Assembly: GCF_035194505.1 (NCBI RefSeq)
Contig: NZ_CP136573.1
Coordinates: 1,847,001 to 1,911,000 of the forward strand
Reading direction: 5' to 3'
Length of the DNA stretch: 64,000 bases
Source: Erythrobacter sp.
GTDB taxonomy: Bacteria; Pseudomonadota; Alphaproteobacteria; Sphingomonadales; Sphingomonadaceae
The notes below the pieces were generated by a model. The model did no database searches, was not told the DNA's origin, and was given only the letters and a program-made list of their open reading frames with translations. The position numbers and the translations under genes are program-made. Every line of letters begins with the position of its first letter. Position 1 is the first letter of the stretch. This document shows, one piece after another, positions 1-9,213 of this stretch.

Positions 1-274
1 GGAAGGCAACGAACTTCAGGCTGTGGCAGGCCGAGCAGACTTCCTTGTAGACCTGGTAGCCGCGCTGCAGCTGGGCCGTGTCCCACTTGCCGAACGGACC
101 GTCGAACGAGAAGCCGCCCTTGGGGCCTTCGCCATGCTCGTAGAAGGCATAGGAGGGCTGCTGTTCCGGCGCCGGGCCGAAAGCGAGGTTGTAGACACCG
201 GGAATCAGCGACCACAGCACCAGCACCGCAGTGATGGCCAGGCCGAAGATGATGCCTCCGAGACGAATAGTCAT
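1..274 (-). CDS. petC: Cytochrome c1 of the bc1 complex, N-terminal part (cut by window edge)
   Basis: Cytochrome c1 carries covalently bound heme and passes electrons from the Rieske protein to soluble cytochrome c in the periplasm. The visible 91 residues start at an ATG at 274 with a hydrophobic signal/anchor segment (about residues 4-25). The heme motif CSACH follows, with Cys80, Cys83 and His84. The gene is third in the order Rieske, cytochrome b, c1, and starts 51 nt after the cytochrome b stop. The C-terminal part, with the Met ligand and membrane anchor, lies outside the window. The reading comes from translating the strand directly. Confidence 0.93.
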   Translation of the reverse strand, partial: MTIRLGGIIFGLAITAVLVLWSLIPGVYNLAFGPAPEQQPSYAFYEHGEGPKGGFSFDGPFGKWDTAQLQRGYQVYKEVCSACHSLKFVAF

Positions 275-325
275 GACCGAACTCTTTCTCGTTATCGGGT
301 CAGATTGTGAACTGCGGCCTGCCGA

Positions 326-1684
326 TCACTCGGCAGGTTGCAGCGAACCATCGGGCGCGGCGCCGGTATCGCCTGCATCGGCAGTGCCGGTGCGCGGCTC
401 GGCGGCGCCGGTGTCCTTGCCGATCACCGCTTCGGTGATCGAGAAGGGCAGCGCCTTGGGTACTTCGATCTGGCTGACGATCGGCAGGATCACCAGGAAG
501 TGCAGGAAGTAGTACGCCGTCGCGATCTGGCTGATCACCACGTAGGGTTCCTCTGCCGGAGCGCCGCCGCAATAGGTCAGCACCGCCATATCGAGCACCA
601 GCACCCAGAAGAACTTCCGGAACAGCGGACGGAAGTGGCCCGAACGCACCGGGCTCTTGTCCAGCCAGGGCAGGATGAACCACACGAGGATCGAACCGAA
701 CATCGCGATCACGCCGAGCAGCTTCGCCGGAACCAGAGTGATGCCCATGAAGGGAATGGAAAGGTCACCGGTGAAGGCGCGCAGGATCGCATAGAACGGC
801 AGGAAGTACCATTCGGGCACGATGTGGGCCGGGGTCGAGAGCGGGTTCGCCTCGATATAGTTGTCCGGGTGGCCCAGCGCGTTCGGCAGGAAGAACACCA
901 CCGCAGCGAACAGCACCAGGAACACGCCGAGGCCGAAGCCGTCCTTGGCGGTGTAATAGGGGTGGAACGGCACAGTGTCCGATTCCTGCTTCACTTCCAC
1001 GCCGGTCGGGTTCGACGAGCCCGGGATGTGCAGCGCCCAGATGTGCAGGATCACAACGCCCGCGATCACGAAGGGCAGCAGGAAGTGCAGCGAGAAGAAG
1101 CGGTTCAGCGCGGCGTTGTCCGGCGCGAAACCGCCCAGCAGCCACACCTGCAGCGGCTCGCCCACCAGCGGAATCGCCGAGAACAGGCCGGTGATGACCT
1201 GCGCCCCCCAGAAGCTCATCTGGCCCCACGGCAGCACGTAGCCCATGAAGGCGGTCGCCATCATCAGCAGGAAGATCACCACACCCAGCAGCCAGATCAT
1301 CTCGCGCGGGGCCTTGTAGGACGAATAGAAGAACCCGCGGAAGATGTGCAGGTAGATCACGATGAAGAAGAAGCTTGCCCCGTTGGCGTGGGCGTAGCGC
1401 AGCAGCCAGCCGTAATTGACATCGCGCATGATGTGCTCGACCGTCGCAAATGCGACGAGGCCGTTGGCAGCATAATGCATCGCCAGCACGACGCCGGTGA
1501 CGATCTGGATCATCAGGCAGAAGCCGGCGAGCACGCCGAAGTTCCACATGTAGTTGAGGTTGCGCGGCACCGGATAACCGGCCCCGACCGCGTTGTAGAC
1601 GAGACGCGGAAGCGGCAGCTTCTCGTCAAGCCACTTGGTCAGAGCGGTCTTCGGTTCGTATTGCTTGGCCCAGGCGAAACTCAT
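326..1684 (-). CDS. petB: Cytochrome b of the bc1 complex
   Basis: This is the membrane core of ubiquinol-cytochrome c reductase, which binds two b hemes and holds the Qo and Qi quinone sites. The 452-residue protein has the full set of hydrophobic helices, heme-ligand histidine regions in helices B and D (for example YAHANGASFFF and HIWALHIPG) and the PEWY motif of the Qo site (PEWYFLPFYAILRA). The length fits full-size alphaproteobacterial cytochrome b (helices A-H) plus a hydrophilic, Ala/Gly/Asp-rich tail of about 30 residues. It follows the Rieske gene by 66 nt and precedes cytochrome c1. Confidence 0.97.
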   Translation of the reverse strand: MSFAWAKQYEPKTALTKWLDEKLPLPRLVYNAVGAGYPVPRNLNYMWNFGVLAGFCLMIQIVTGVVLAMHYAANGLVAFATVEHIMRDVNYGWLLRYAHANGASFFFIVIYLHIFRGFFYSSYKAPREMIWLLGVVIFLLMMATAFMGYVLPWGQMSFWGAQVITGLFSAIPLVGEPLQVWLLGGFAPDNAALNRFFSLHFLLPFVIAGVVILHIWALHIPGSSNPTGVEVKQESDTVPFHPYYTAKDGFGLGVFLVLFAAVVFFLPNALGHPDNYIEANPLSTPAHIVPEWYFLPFYAILRAFTGDLSIPFMGITLVPAKLLGVIAMFGSILVWFILPWLDKSPVRSGHFRPLFRKFFWVLVLDMAVLTYCGGAPAEEPYVVISQIATAYYFLHFLVILPIVSQIEVPKALPFSITEAVIGKDTGAAEPRTGTADAGDTGAAPDGSLQPAE

Positions 1685-1750
1685 GGCGTTCTCTCGGCTT
1701 TATCGAAGGGAATGGTCGAAAAGGGTTCGGTGTCGGTCAGTTACGCAGGC

Positions 1751-2314
1751 TTAGCCCACGCGGATGACCGCATCGGACGTAAACTCGTACTCAGGCACCA
1801 TCAGGTTCTTGGGCGCAGGGCCCTTCCGGATGCGGCCCACGACATCATAGTGCGAGCCGTGGCAGGGGCAGAAGTAACCGCCGAACTCGCCCTTGTTCTC
1901 GCCTTCGGCAGCGCCCAGCGGCACGCAGCCAAGGTGGGTGCAGACGCCCATGGTGACCAGCACGTCCTCGTGGCCTTCCTTGGTGCGCTCGGCCACGGTC
2001 TGGGGATCACGCAGCGATGCAGCGTCATCCTTCTTGGCGGCGGCGATTTCTTCGGCGGTGAGACGCTTCACGAACAGCGGCTGCTTGCGGAACACGGCCT
2101 TGATGCTCTGGCCCGGCTGGATCGCGCTGACATCGACTTCGGTGGTGCTCGCTGCGAGCACGTCAGCCGAAGGGGCCATCTGGCTCACCAGCGGGAACAG
2201 GACGGACGCACCGCCAACCCCGGCCGTGCTGAGCGCCGCAATGTGAATCCAGTCGCGGCGGCGGACGCCCTCTTCAGAGCCCGTTTCGCTGGTTACGGCC
2301 GTGTCAGAAGCCAT
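1751..2314 (-). CDS. petA: Ubiquinol-cytochrome c reductase Rieske iron-sulfur subunit
   Basis: This [2Fe-2S] protein takes electrons from ubiquinol at the Qo site. Its 187 residues show an N-terminal RRRDW twin-arginine-like motif (about residues 18-22) before a hydrophobic anchor. The cluster-binding boxes are CTHLGC (Cys125, His127, Cys130) and CPCHGSH (Cys149, Cys151, His152). Cys125, His127, Cys149 and His152 bind the cluster; Cys130 and Cys151 form the usual disulfide. It is the first gene of the bc1 operon. The 232-bp gap upstream (2315-2546) has no gene and must hold the operon promoter, but I cannot place it securely. Confidence 0.97.
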   Translation of the reverse strand: MASDTAVTSETGSEEGVRRRDWIHIAALSTAGVGGASVLFPLVSQMAPSADVLAASTTEVDVSAIQPGQSIKAVFRKQPLFVKRLTAEEIAAAKKDDAASLRDPQTVAERTKEGHEDVLVTMGVCTHLGCVPLGAAEGENKGEFGGYFCPCHGSHYDVVGRIRKGPAPKNLMVPEYEFTSDAVIRVG

Positions 2315-2546
2315 GTCGTCTTACCCTGCTCGTCTTGCCGCGCCGGAAAACGGCCTGCGCGGCGTGGTGTTCGAAATGCGGGGCGTGAGCCCCACGACAA
2401 TTGACGTCGATTGATCCCCGCTCCGGCGCAAGATGCGGTGTTTGTCCACGCACCTCACCCGAAACTCGCGGGGGCAATTAACGGCAATCCTGCGAGAATC
2501 CAACCGTGTTTTAAGCAAGGCCCGTTCGCGCTTGTGCAAGAGGCGT

Positions 2547-3299
2547 CTAAGGCAGGGCGATCATACTGATCTGTCTGCCATAATTCGCCTCGCCCGCCTG
2601 CGTGGACCTGCGGTGAGAATGGTAACGCGCGAGATGTGAGAATGTATCCCGCCCGAGATCAGCAATTTTCCCGAGGTCAGCCGTAGCCAGCCGCGCCATG
2701 ATGTAGCCCGGCAGATCGAACTGCCACCGGTCGACCCCGTCGCGCGCAGGCGCGGGCGCGAAAAAGCGCGCATCTTCAGGCGCAAAACGCGCACGGAAGG
2801 GCGCATCGACCTCGTAGCTCGGCTGCGCAATCGTTGGCCCGAGCACCGCGGCGATATTCCTGCGGTCTGCTCCCAGCGCCTCCATCGCGGCGATGGTGTT
2901 TTCGAGCACGCCGTCAACCGCACCGCGCCACCCGGCATGGGCCGCGCCGACCACGCCTGCCTGCGTGTCGGCAAACAGGATCGGCCCGCAATCGGCGGTG
3001 ACGATGCCGAGCACCACGCCGCTTGTCGCCGTAACCACCGCATCGCCGACCGGGCGGCCTTCGGCGGCATCGTCCCACGCGGCGGTGACCGTCACGACAT
3101 CGGGGCAATGCACCTGATGCGGCGCGGCCAGCACGCCGCCGGGCCGGATCGCCTTTGCCGCTGCCGCGCGCAGGGCCTGCACATCGGCCGGATCGCCCGG
3201 CCCGCCAAAGCCGAACTGGTGCCAGCCCCCCGCGCTGCCGAAGAAGCCGTGCGGCACCCCGTCAAGCAGCGGGCTGCGCTCGATCTGGAACTCCGTCAC
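2547..3299 (-). CDS. pgeF: PgeF/YfiH-family protein (peptidoglycan editing factor, formerly polyphenol oxidase)
   Basis: The family (DUF152, CNF1/YfiH fold) binds a metal in a Cys/His site. Family members have been described as laccase-like, purine-nucleoside-active, or editing misincorporated amino acids in peptidoglycan precursors. The 250 residues show the signature TADCGPILFAD, then HAGWRG, GPTIAQPSYEV and a C-terminal GRQISMIAL box. The start is GTG at 3299, one base beyond the stop of pepN, so the two genes are probably co-transcribed. In many alphaproteobacteria this gene follows a methyltransferase instead; here its partner is pepN. Confidence 0.9.
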   Translation of the reverse strand: MTEFQIERSPLLDGVPHGFFGSAGGWHQFGFGGPGDPADVQALRAAAAKAIRPGGVLAAPHQVHCPDVVTVTAAWDDAAEGRPVGDAVVTATSGVVLGIVTADCGPILFADTQAGVVGAAHAGWRGAVDGVLENTIAAMEALGADRRNIAAVLGPTIAQPSYEVDAPFRARFAPEDARFFAPAPARDGVDRWQFDLPGYIMARLATADLGKIADLGRDTFSHLARYHSHRRSTQAGEANYGRQISMIALP

Positions 3300-3300
3300 C

Positions 3301-5976
3301 TTAGCCGTCCAGACTGCGGCTGGCCTGTTCGAAGGTATCGCGCGACAGGCTGGGCGCGGCCATGATCCGCTCCAGCTCCGCCTTCATCAGCGCAGCGCGG
3401 CCCGGCTCGATCCGCCGCCAGCGCCCGAGCGCGGGCACGAACTTGGCAGCCGTCTGCGGGTTGATCGGATCAAGCGCGAGAATCACGTCGGCGATCATCC
3501 GGTAACCTTCGCCGCTCGCCGCATGAAAGCCCTGCGGATTGCCGGCAAAGGCCATGTGCAGCGAGCGCACGCGGTTGGGGTTCCTGAGCGTGAAATCGGG
3601 ATGTTCGGCGAGCTTGCGGACCTCGGCAATCACATCGGGATTGAGCGAGAGCGCCTGCAAGGTGAACCACTTGTCGATCACCAGCGCATTGTCACGATAG
3701 CGATCATAGAAGGCCGCCAGCCGTGCCTCGCGCTCGGGGCCGGCGAGACTGCACAGCACCATCAGCGCGCCCTGCCGGTCGGTCATGTTGTCGGCCGCAT
3801 CATATTGCTGCGCGGCCAGCCGGGCGGCGCGGGCAGGATCGGCGGCGGCGAGGAACACCAGTCCTTGCGTCTTGACCTTGCGCGCCCCGCGCCCTGCGGG
3901 ATCGTCGAGCGCAATGGCCGAAGCGCGTGCGTGAAGTGCTTCGAGCTCGCCCGCCAGCGCGGTGCCGATCGCCGCCTTCAGCCCTTCACGCGCCGCATGG
4001 ATCGCGCCCGGATCGGCCAGTCGCCCGCCTGTCGCCCCCGAACCTGCCATCGCTTCGAACAGATAGGTCTCGCTCGGCAGCATCATCAGCTCGCCGCGCA
4101 TCGCATCATCAAGGCGCTCGTCGGCAAGGCTCGCACGGAATGCGCCGATGATCGCTGCCTCGCCCGCAGCCTGCTCCCCGACCGCCAGCGCGCCGCTGGC
4201 CACGCCGACGAGGTGGGCGACCGCCAGCTCCTGCAAGGCTTCCGAGCGGGCAAAGGGATCATTGTCCTGCGCGGCGAGGAACACGAGGTCTTCGCGCGCA
4301 AGGCTGCGTTCGATCACGACCGGCGCGGTGAAGCCGCGGTTGATCGAGACCACGGGGTCCGGGCCTGCAAGCGGCAGATCGAAGCTCTGCGTCTCGCCCT
4401 CCAGCACCACCAGCTGCTCCGCACCCAGCACGCCGCTGCGTGAATGCACAGCGAGCCGGAGCGGGATCGGCACCGGCAGCTTTTCGGGCTGGCCGGGGGT
4501 GGCAGGCACTGTCTGCGAGAGGGTGAGGGTCAGCGTGTCACCCGCAACCGATTGCGACACCGCGACGCGCGGCGTGCCCGCCTGCGAATACCAGCGGCGG
4601 AACTGCGCAAGGTCGATCCCCGCACCATCCTCGATCGCCTTGACGAAATCCTCGCAGGTCGCGGCCTCGCCGTCGTGGCGGTCGAAATAGAGATCGGTGC
4701 CGGCGCGGAACCGCGCCTCGCCCACCATGGCGCGCATCATGCGGATCACCTCGGCGCCCTTGTTATAGACAGTCGCGGTGTAGAAGTTGTTGATTTCGCT
4801 GTAGGAATCCGGACGGATCGGGTGGGCGAGCGGGCCTGCATCCTCGGGGAACTGCGCCGCGCGCAGGATCCGCACATCCTCGATCCGCTTGACCGCCTCG
4901 CCCCGCATGTCCTGCGAGAACAGCTGGTCGCGCAGCACGGTGAAGCCTTCCTTGAGGCTCAGCTGGAACCAGTCGCGGCAGGTGATGCGGTTGCCCGACC
5001 AATTGTGGAAATATTCGTGCGCGATCACGCCTTCCACCGCGTCGAAATCGGCATCGGTAGCAGTGTCGGGATCGGCCAGCACATACTTCGTGTTGAAGAC
5101 GTTGAGCCCCTTGTTCTCCATCGCCCCCATGTTGAAATCGCTGACGGCGACGATGTTGTAGAGATCGAGGTCATATTCGCGGCCGAACACGTCTTCGTCC
5201 CAGCGCATCGAGCGGTGGAGCGATTCGAGTGCGTGATCGGTGCGTTCGATATCCTCCGCACGCACCCAGACATTGCACTCCACCACGCGGCCCGAACCAG
5301 TGGTGAAAGGCTTGGAGTTCGCCACCAGATCGCCCGCCACCAGCGCGAAGAGATAGGACGGCTTGGGCCAGGGATCGTGCCATTCGGCCCAGTGGGTGCC
5401 ATCAGCACCCTCTCCCGCCGCGGTGCGGTTGCCGTTGCACAGCAGGATCGGGAAGGCGGCCTTGCTACCGGCCATCCGCACCGAATAGACCGAGAGCACA
5501 TCGGGCCGATCCGGGAAGAAGGTGATGCGGCGGAAGCCCTCGGCCTCGCATTGGGTGCAGAGCATGCCGTTCGAGGCATAGAGGCCCATCAGCTGGGTGT
5601 TGGCGCCCGGATTGATCGCGGTTTCGATGGTCAGGACGTGGGTGTCGCCCGAGAGCGGGACGATCAGATCGGCACCGTCCATCCGCCAGTCCGTCACAAG
5701 GGCGCCATCGACCGTCACCGACAGGGGCTTCAGATCATCGCCGTTGAGCTGGATCGCCGCCTCGCGGTCGGCCTTGGGATTGCGGGTGAGGTCAAGCGTG
5801 GCGCGCACCCGCGTCGCCTCGATACCGAGATCGAAATCGAGCGCGACGCTTGGCACCAGCCAGCCGAAAGGACGATAATCCTCGCGCAGGATCACCTGCG
5901 GCGCGTGAGGCGAGTGCGCGGCATCGGCGAGTTCGGGGTTGCCTTCGGGGTTCGTCGGGGTGGTCGCAATATCCAT
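3301..5976 (-). CDS. pepN: Aminopeptidase N (M1 family zinc metallopeptidase)
   Basis: This cytoplasmic M1 aminopeptidase removes N-terminal residues from peptides. The 891-residue length matches the monomeric PepN type. The exopeptidase motif GAMEN is near residue 284 and the zinc-binding HEYFHNW helix near residue 318, followed by the downstream Glu in LKEGFT; these complete the HExxH-x18-E site. The N-terminal beta domain and the alpha-helical C-terminal half typical of the family are present. Its start lies only about 13 bp from a long palindromic repeat in the 92-bp gap it shares with the divergent SDR gene. Confidence 0.96.
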   Translation of the reverse strand: MDIATTPTNPEGNPELADAAHSPHAPQVILREDYRPFGWLVPSVALDFDLGIEATRVRATLDLTRNPKADREAAIQLNGDDLKPLSVTVDGALVTDWRMDGADLIVPLSGDTHVLTIETAINPGANTQLMGLYASNGMLCTQCEAEGFRRITFFPDRPDVLSVYSVRMAGSKAAFPILLCNGNRTAAGEGADGTHWAEWHDPWPKPSYLFALVAGDLVANSKPFTTGSGRVVECNVWVRAEDIERTDHALESLHRSMRWDEDVFGREYDLDLYNIVAVSDFNMGAMENKGLNVFNTKYVLADPDTATDADFDAVEGVIAHEYFHNWSGNRITCRDWFQLSLKEGFTVLRDQLFSQDMRGEAVKRIEDVRILRAAQFPEDAGPLAHPIRPDSYSEINNFYTATVYNKGAEVIRMMRAMVGEARFRAGTDLYFDRHDGEAATCEDFVKAIEDGAGIDLAQFRRWYSQAGTPRVAVSQSVAGDTLTLTLSQTVPATPGQPEKLPVPIPLRLAVHSRSGVLGAEQLVVLEGETQSFDLPLAGPDPVVSINRGFTAPVVIERSLAREDLVFLAAQDNDPFARSEALQELAVAHLVGVASGALAVGEQAAGEAAIIGAFRASLADERLDDAMRGELMMLPSETYLFEAMAGSGATGGRLADPGAIHAAREGLKAAIGTALAGELEALHARASAIALDDPAGRGARKVKTQGLVFLAAADPARAARLAAQQYDAADNMTDRQGALMVLCSLAGPEREARLAAFYDRYRDNALVIDKWFTLQALSLNPDVIAEVRKLAEHPDFTLRNPNRVRSLHMAFAGNPQGFHAASGEGYRMIADVILALDPINPQTAAKFVPALGRWRRIEPGRAALMKAELERIMAAPSLSRDTFEQASRSLDG

Positions 5977-5989
5977 GCGGGTCTCTTAC

Positions 5990-6056
5990 CCGTTCGCCTC
6001 GAGCGAAGTCGAGAGGCAGTGTCGGCAGTGTCTCGACTTCGCTCGACACGAACGGC
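5990..6056. repeat. Long imperfect palindrome, TCGAGCGAAGTCGA type (copy 1)
   Basis: The two arms start and end with CCGTTCG/CGAACGG and contain TCGAGCGAAGTCGA on one side and its complement on the other. Each arm is also a small hairpin by itself (GCCTCGA...TCGAGAGGC and GTGTCTCGA...TCGACAC). The same element recurs at 12829-12893 and 33426-33498. This copy almost fills the divergent gap between pepN and the YeeZ-like SDR gene. Confidence 0.85.
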
Positions 6057-6068
6057 ACTATGCAGGCC

Positions 6069-6881
6069 ATGTCACATCTTTTGATCTTTGGACTGGGTTA
6101 CACGGCCGCGCGCATCAAGGCCGCGCTGGAGGCGAAGGGCTGGCGGGTGGATGCCACGGGCCGCGCAGGCAATCTTGCCTTCGACGCCGACTTCGAGGCC
6201 ATCCGCAGCATCATCGGCACCTGCGATGCGATCCTCTCCTCGGTGCCGCCCGAGCGAGTGACAGGCGGGGATGATGTGCTGCTGACCTATGGCGGGGCGC
6301 TGGAGGCAGCGGCGCGCAAGGGCACGTGGATCGGCTACCTCTCCTCCACCGGCGTCTATGGCGATCAGGCAGGCGCATGGGTGGACGAGGCGACCCCGAC
6401 CATCGCCGAGACCGGAGCAGGCCGCCGCAACGCGCGGGCCGAAGCCGACCTCGCATGGCTGCGCCTCGGCGCGCGGGTGTTCCGCCTGCCGGGGATCTAT
6501 GGCCCGGGCCGCTCTGCGCTGGACCGCGTGCGGGCCGGACAGGCGCGGCGGATCGACTTGCCCGGGCAGGTGTTCAGCCGCGTCCATGTCGATGATATCG
6601 CCAGCGGAGTGATCGCCGCTCTGGAGCAGAATGCGCCTGCAGGGGCCTACAACCTCGGCGATGACTTCCCGTGCAGCGGCAATGAAGTGACCGAGCACGC
6701 CTGCCGGTTGCTCGGCCTGCCCTTGCCGCCGCTGGAGACGCTGGAGGAGGCCAATCTCTCCGAAATGGCGCGCGGTTTCTACATGGAGAACCGCCGCGTC
6801 GCCAACGGCAAGGCCAAGCGGGTGCTGGGGTGGGAGCCGAACTATCCGACCTATGTCGAGGGTTTGGAGGGACTGGTATAG
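6069..6881 (+). CDS. YeeZ-like atypical SDR (NAD(P)-binding epimerase-like protein)
   Basis: The 270-residue protein has an N-terminal Rossmann motif (IFGLGYTAARIKAAL), then SSTGVYGD and GIYGPGRSAL, as in the extended SDR/epimerase family and in E. coli YeeZ. The substrate is unknown. An in-frame ATG also exists at 6060; 6069 is preferred because the protein then begins at the Rossmann strand. It is transcribed away from pepN, with only the palindromic repeat between. It ends 21 bp before the convergent end of the EamA transporter gene. Confidence 0.8.
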   Translation: MSHLLIFGLGYTAARIKAALEAKGWRVDATGRAGNLAFDADFEAIRSIIGTCDAILSSVPPERVTGGDDVLLTYGGALEAAARKGTWIGYLSSTGVYGDQAGAWVDEATPTIAETGAGRRNARAEADLAWLRLGARVFRLPGIYGPGRSALDRVRAGQARRIDLPGQVFSRVHVDDIASGVIAALEQNAPAGAYNLGDDFPCSGNEVTEHACRLLGLPLPPLETLEEANLSEMARGFYMENRRVANGKAKRVLGWEPNYPTYVEGLEGLV

Positions 6882-6902
6882 AGCCGTAGCCCGAGGGCAG
6901 GT

Positions 6903-7814
6903 TCAGCGCTTCTGCTTGGACTTAAGCGCCAGCCCCATGCCGATGAGCGCCAGCGCCATGCCTCCTGCCGAAAGCGCATCCCACACGAACCCTTCAAACA
7001 GGGTCGAAAGAAGCATGGCGACGCACACGGTGACGATGCCGTTATAGGCCGTGCGCCCCGCGCCGATCTCGCGCACCAGATTATAGTGCAGCGGGAAGGT
7101 CACCACCGAACCGATGATGGCAAGATAGGCCGTCCCTGCCCAGAACTGCCATGCGCCCGGCACCTGCGCCGGGCCAGCCGTGACAAAGGCATAGCCGAGA
7201 TCGAAGATCGTTCCATAAAGCGCCGCCCAGGCGAGGAAGCTCACCATCGGCACCCCGCGCCCCGTCGGGTTGGCCTGCACCACATTGGCGATCGAGGCCG
7301 CCAGCATCCCGCCCACCGCCAGCACAATTCCCAACGCAATATTGCCTCCGAGCGGCGAGGCGTTCCACTCGTGCACCAGCAGCATCGCCACCCCGGCAAT
7401 CGCCACCAGACTCCCGCCGACAAAGCCGCCCGCCACCCGCTCGCCGATGAACACCCGCGCGAACACCGCATTTGGCACCATCAGCAGCGCAAACATCACC
7501 GCGACGATGCCGGAGGTGATGTGCTGTTCGGAATGATAGACGAACAGGAAATTGCCCGAAAACTGCGCGATGCCGACGCCCAGCGCCAGCAGGTGCTCGG
7601 GCCGGTTCAGCCGCAGCCGCTGCCCCATCACCGCCGCCAGCACGAACAGCGCCGGGGTCGCGAGCATGAAGCGGTAGAACACGCCCCAGGCGGCGGGCAC
7701 ATCCGAAATCTGCCCGGTGATGACGAACCAGGTCGAGCCCCAGATCGTGCCGGTCAGCATGAAGGGGATCAGCACCTTCGGGCTGAGCATCGACGGCGCG
7801 GAAGCCTCGCTCAT
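6903..7814 (-). CDS. EamA/DMT-family transporter
   Basis: This predicted inner-membrane permease belongs to the drug/metabolite transporter superfamily. The 303 residues form about ten hydrophobic helices in two EamA repeats, with a short basic C-terminus (LKSKQKR). The start chosen is the ATG at 7814, which overlaps the TGA of the upstream threonine aldolase gene by 4 nt (ATGA). A longer reading to 7868 would run into the aldolase. The coupling to threonine aldolase suggests export of an amino acid or related metabolite, but this is inference. Confidence 0.85.
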   Translation of the reverse strand: MSEASAPSMLSPKVLIPFMLTGTIWGSTWFVITGQISDVPAAWGVFYRFMLATPALFVLAAVMGQRLRLNRPEHLLALGVGIAQFSGNFLFVYHSEQHITSGIVAVMFALLMVPNAVFARVFIGERVAGGFVGGSLVAIAGVAMLLVHEWNASPLGGNIALGIVLAVGGMLAASIANVVQANPTGRGVPMVSFLAWAALYGTIFDLGYAFVTAGPAQVPGAWQFWAGTAYLAIIGSVVTFPLHYNLVREIGAGRTAYNGIVTVCVAMLLSTLFEGFVWDALSAGGMALALIGMGLALKSKQKR

Positions 7815-8830
7815 AGGGCGGCAATCGCCTTGCCGAGCGCGGCGGCATCCTCGGGACGGGTGTTCCACGCGGTGACGAAGCGGGCACTGTCCGCGCCCCA
7901 GTCATAGAAGGCGAAATCCTGCGCCCGCAGCGCCGCGCGCTCGGCCTCGGTGAGGCGCACGAACAGCTCGTTCGCCTCGACCGGGTGGAGCAGGCGATCA
8001 GCGCAGCCAGCCGCCACTTCGCGCGCGGCGGCATTGGCGTGGGCGGCATTGGCCAGCCACAGCCCGTCTTCCAGCATCGCGAGGATCTGCGCTGCGAGAT
8101 AGCGGCCCTTGCATTGCAGGTGGCCGGCCCGCTTGCGGCGATAGCGCACCTGATGCGCGGCTTCGGGATCGAAGAGGATCACCGCTTCCGCGCCCATCCC
8201 GCCGTTCTTGATGAACCCGAAGGCGAGGCTGTCGACCGGGCCGCTTGCCGCGCGCGCCGCTTCCTCGGGCGAACCGCCAAGGAAAGCCGCCGCATTTCCG
8301 AACCGCGCCCCGTCCATGTGCAGGCCCAGCCTGCGCTCCTTGGCGAAAGCGCCCAATGCCGCGAGCTCTTCCGGGCGATAGGTGCGGCCATATTCGGAAG
8401 CCTGCGTGATCGCGATGGCGTGGGGCTGCACCTGATGCACATCATTGCGGATCGGATCGATCAGCGCAGCGATATCGGCGGGCGTCAGCTTCGCGCCCTC
8501 GCCCTCTGCAAGCATCAACTTGGCGCCATGCAGAAAAAAGCCCGGCGCGCCGCCCTCGTCCACTTCGATATGCGCCTCGCGGTGACACACGACCCCGCCG
8601 TGGGGGGCGCACATCGTCGCCAGCGCCAGACAATTGGCCGCCGTGCCCGTCGCCACCCACAAGGCAGCGCACTCACGCCCGAACAGCGCGGAGAAGCGCG
8701 CGTCGAGCTCGGCCGAGAGCGCATCCCCGTCATAGGGATTGTCCGGATGATCCGCCGCGCGCATCGCCTCCCACAAGCGGGGGTGGACGGCGGCGGCATT
8801 GTCGGAGAGAAAGGGCTTGGAGAGGGTCAT
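7811..8830 (-). CDS. ltaE: Low-specificity threonine aldolase-family PLP enzyme
   Basis: This fold-type I PLP enzyme should cleave L-threonine/allo-threonine to glycine and acetaldehyde. Of 339 residues, the visible landmarks are DNAAAVHP and NPYDGDALS at the N-terminus, REAHIEVDEGG, the conserved HMDGARF and the Schiff-base lysine, probably Lys208 in FIKNGGMGAEAV. In many family members the lysine sits in SKGLGAP, so this belongs to a divergent subgroup. It is co-transcribed with the downstream EamA transporter gene. Confidence 0.88.
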   Translation of the reverse strand: MTLSKPFLSDNAAAVHPRLWEAMRAADHPDNPYDGDALSAELDARFSALFGRECAALWVATGTAANCLALATMCAPHGGVVCHREAHIEVDEGGAPGFFLHGAKLMLAEGEGAKLTPADIAALIDPIRNDVHQVQPHAIAITQASEYGRTYRPEELAALGAFAKERRLGLHMDGARFGNAAAFLGGSPEEAARAASGPVDSLAFGFIKNGGMGAEAVILFDPEAAHQVRYRRKRAGHLQCKGRYLAAQILAMLEDGLWLANAAHANAAAREVAAGCADRLLHPVEANELFVRLTEAERAALRAQDFAFYDWGADSARFVTAWNTRPEDAAALGKAIAAL

Positions 8831-8895
8831 CGCAATCCGCCTCTATCGCGCCCTACGCGGGTTGCAAGCGATTGGCGCCAGCGGGAGGACGAAAC

Positions 8896-9213
8896 ATGGC
8901 CGACGCAGCCACCGGGCTTACCATCACCCACCACGTGGCTGGCACGGGCGGGCGCTATGTCGCTACCCTCGCTGACAGCGCCGAACAGGGCTATCTCGAA
9001 TGGGAAGCAGGCGGAATGCGCGAAGGGCGTGAAATCCGCGTTGCCGCCCATACCATCGTGCCGCGCGCGATCGGCGGGCGCGGGGTCGCGGCGGCGCTGG
9101 TGCAGCGGCTGGTGGAGGACGCGCAGCGCTGCGGCTTCGTGATCCGTCCCGATTGCTCCTATGTCGCGCGCAAGTTCACCGAAAACCCGGACTGGGCGCC
9201 GCTCAGGGCCTGA
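8896..9213 (+). CDS. GNAT-family N-acetyltransferase, YjdJ type
   Basis: This small 105-residue acetyltransferase-like protein matches the short YjdJ/Gtn-type GNAT subfamily. It has a beta-strand N-terminus, the acetyl-CoA loop GGRGVAAALVQRLVEDA and the terminal motif CSYVARKFTENPDW. The ATG at 8896 has a good ribosome-binding site, GGGAGGA at 8883-8889. Its last 55 bp overlap the 3' end of the convergent PH-domain gene. Confidence 0.85.
   Translation: MADAATGLTITHHVAGTGGRYVATLADSAEQGYLEWEAGGMREGREIRVAAHTIVPRAIGGRGVAAALVQRLVEDAQRCGFVIRPDCSYVARKFTENPDWAPLRA

Noticed and set aside
338..2404. 688-codon open frame antisense to cytochrome b and Rieske
   Set aside because: It is a shadow of GC-rich genes: low-complexity His/Arg-rich translation and no known motif.
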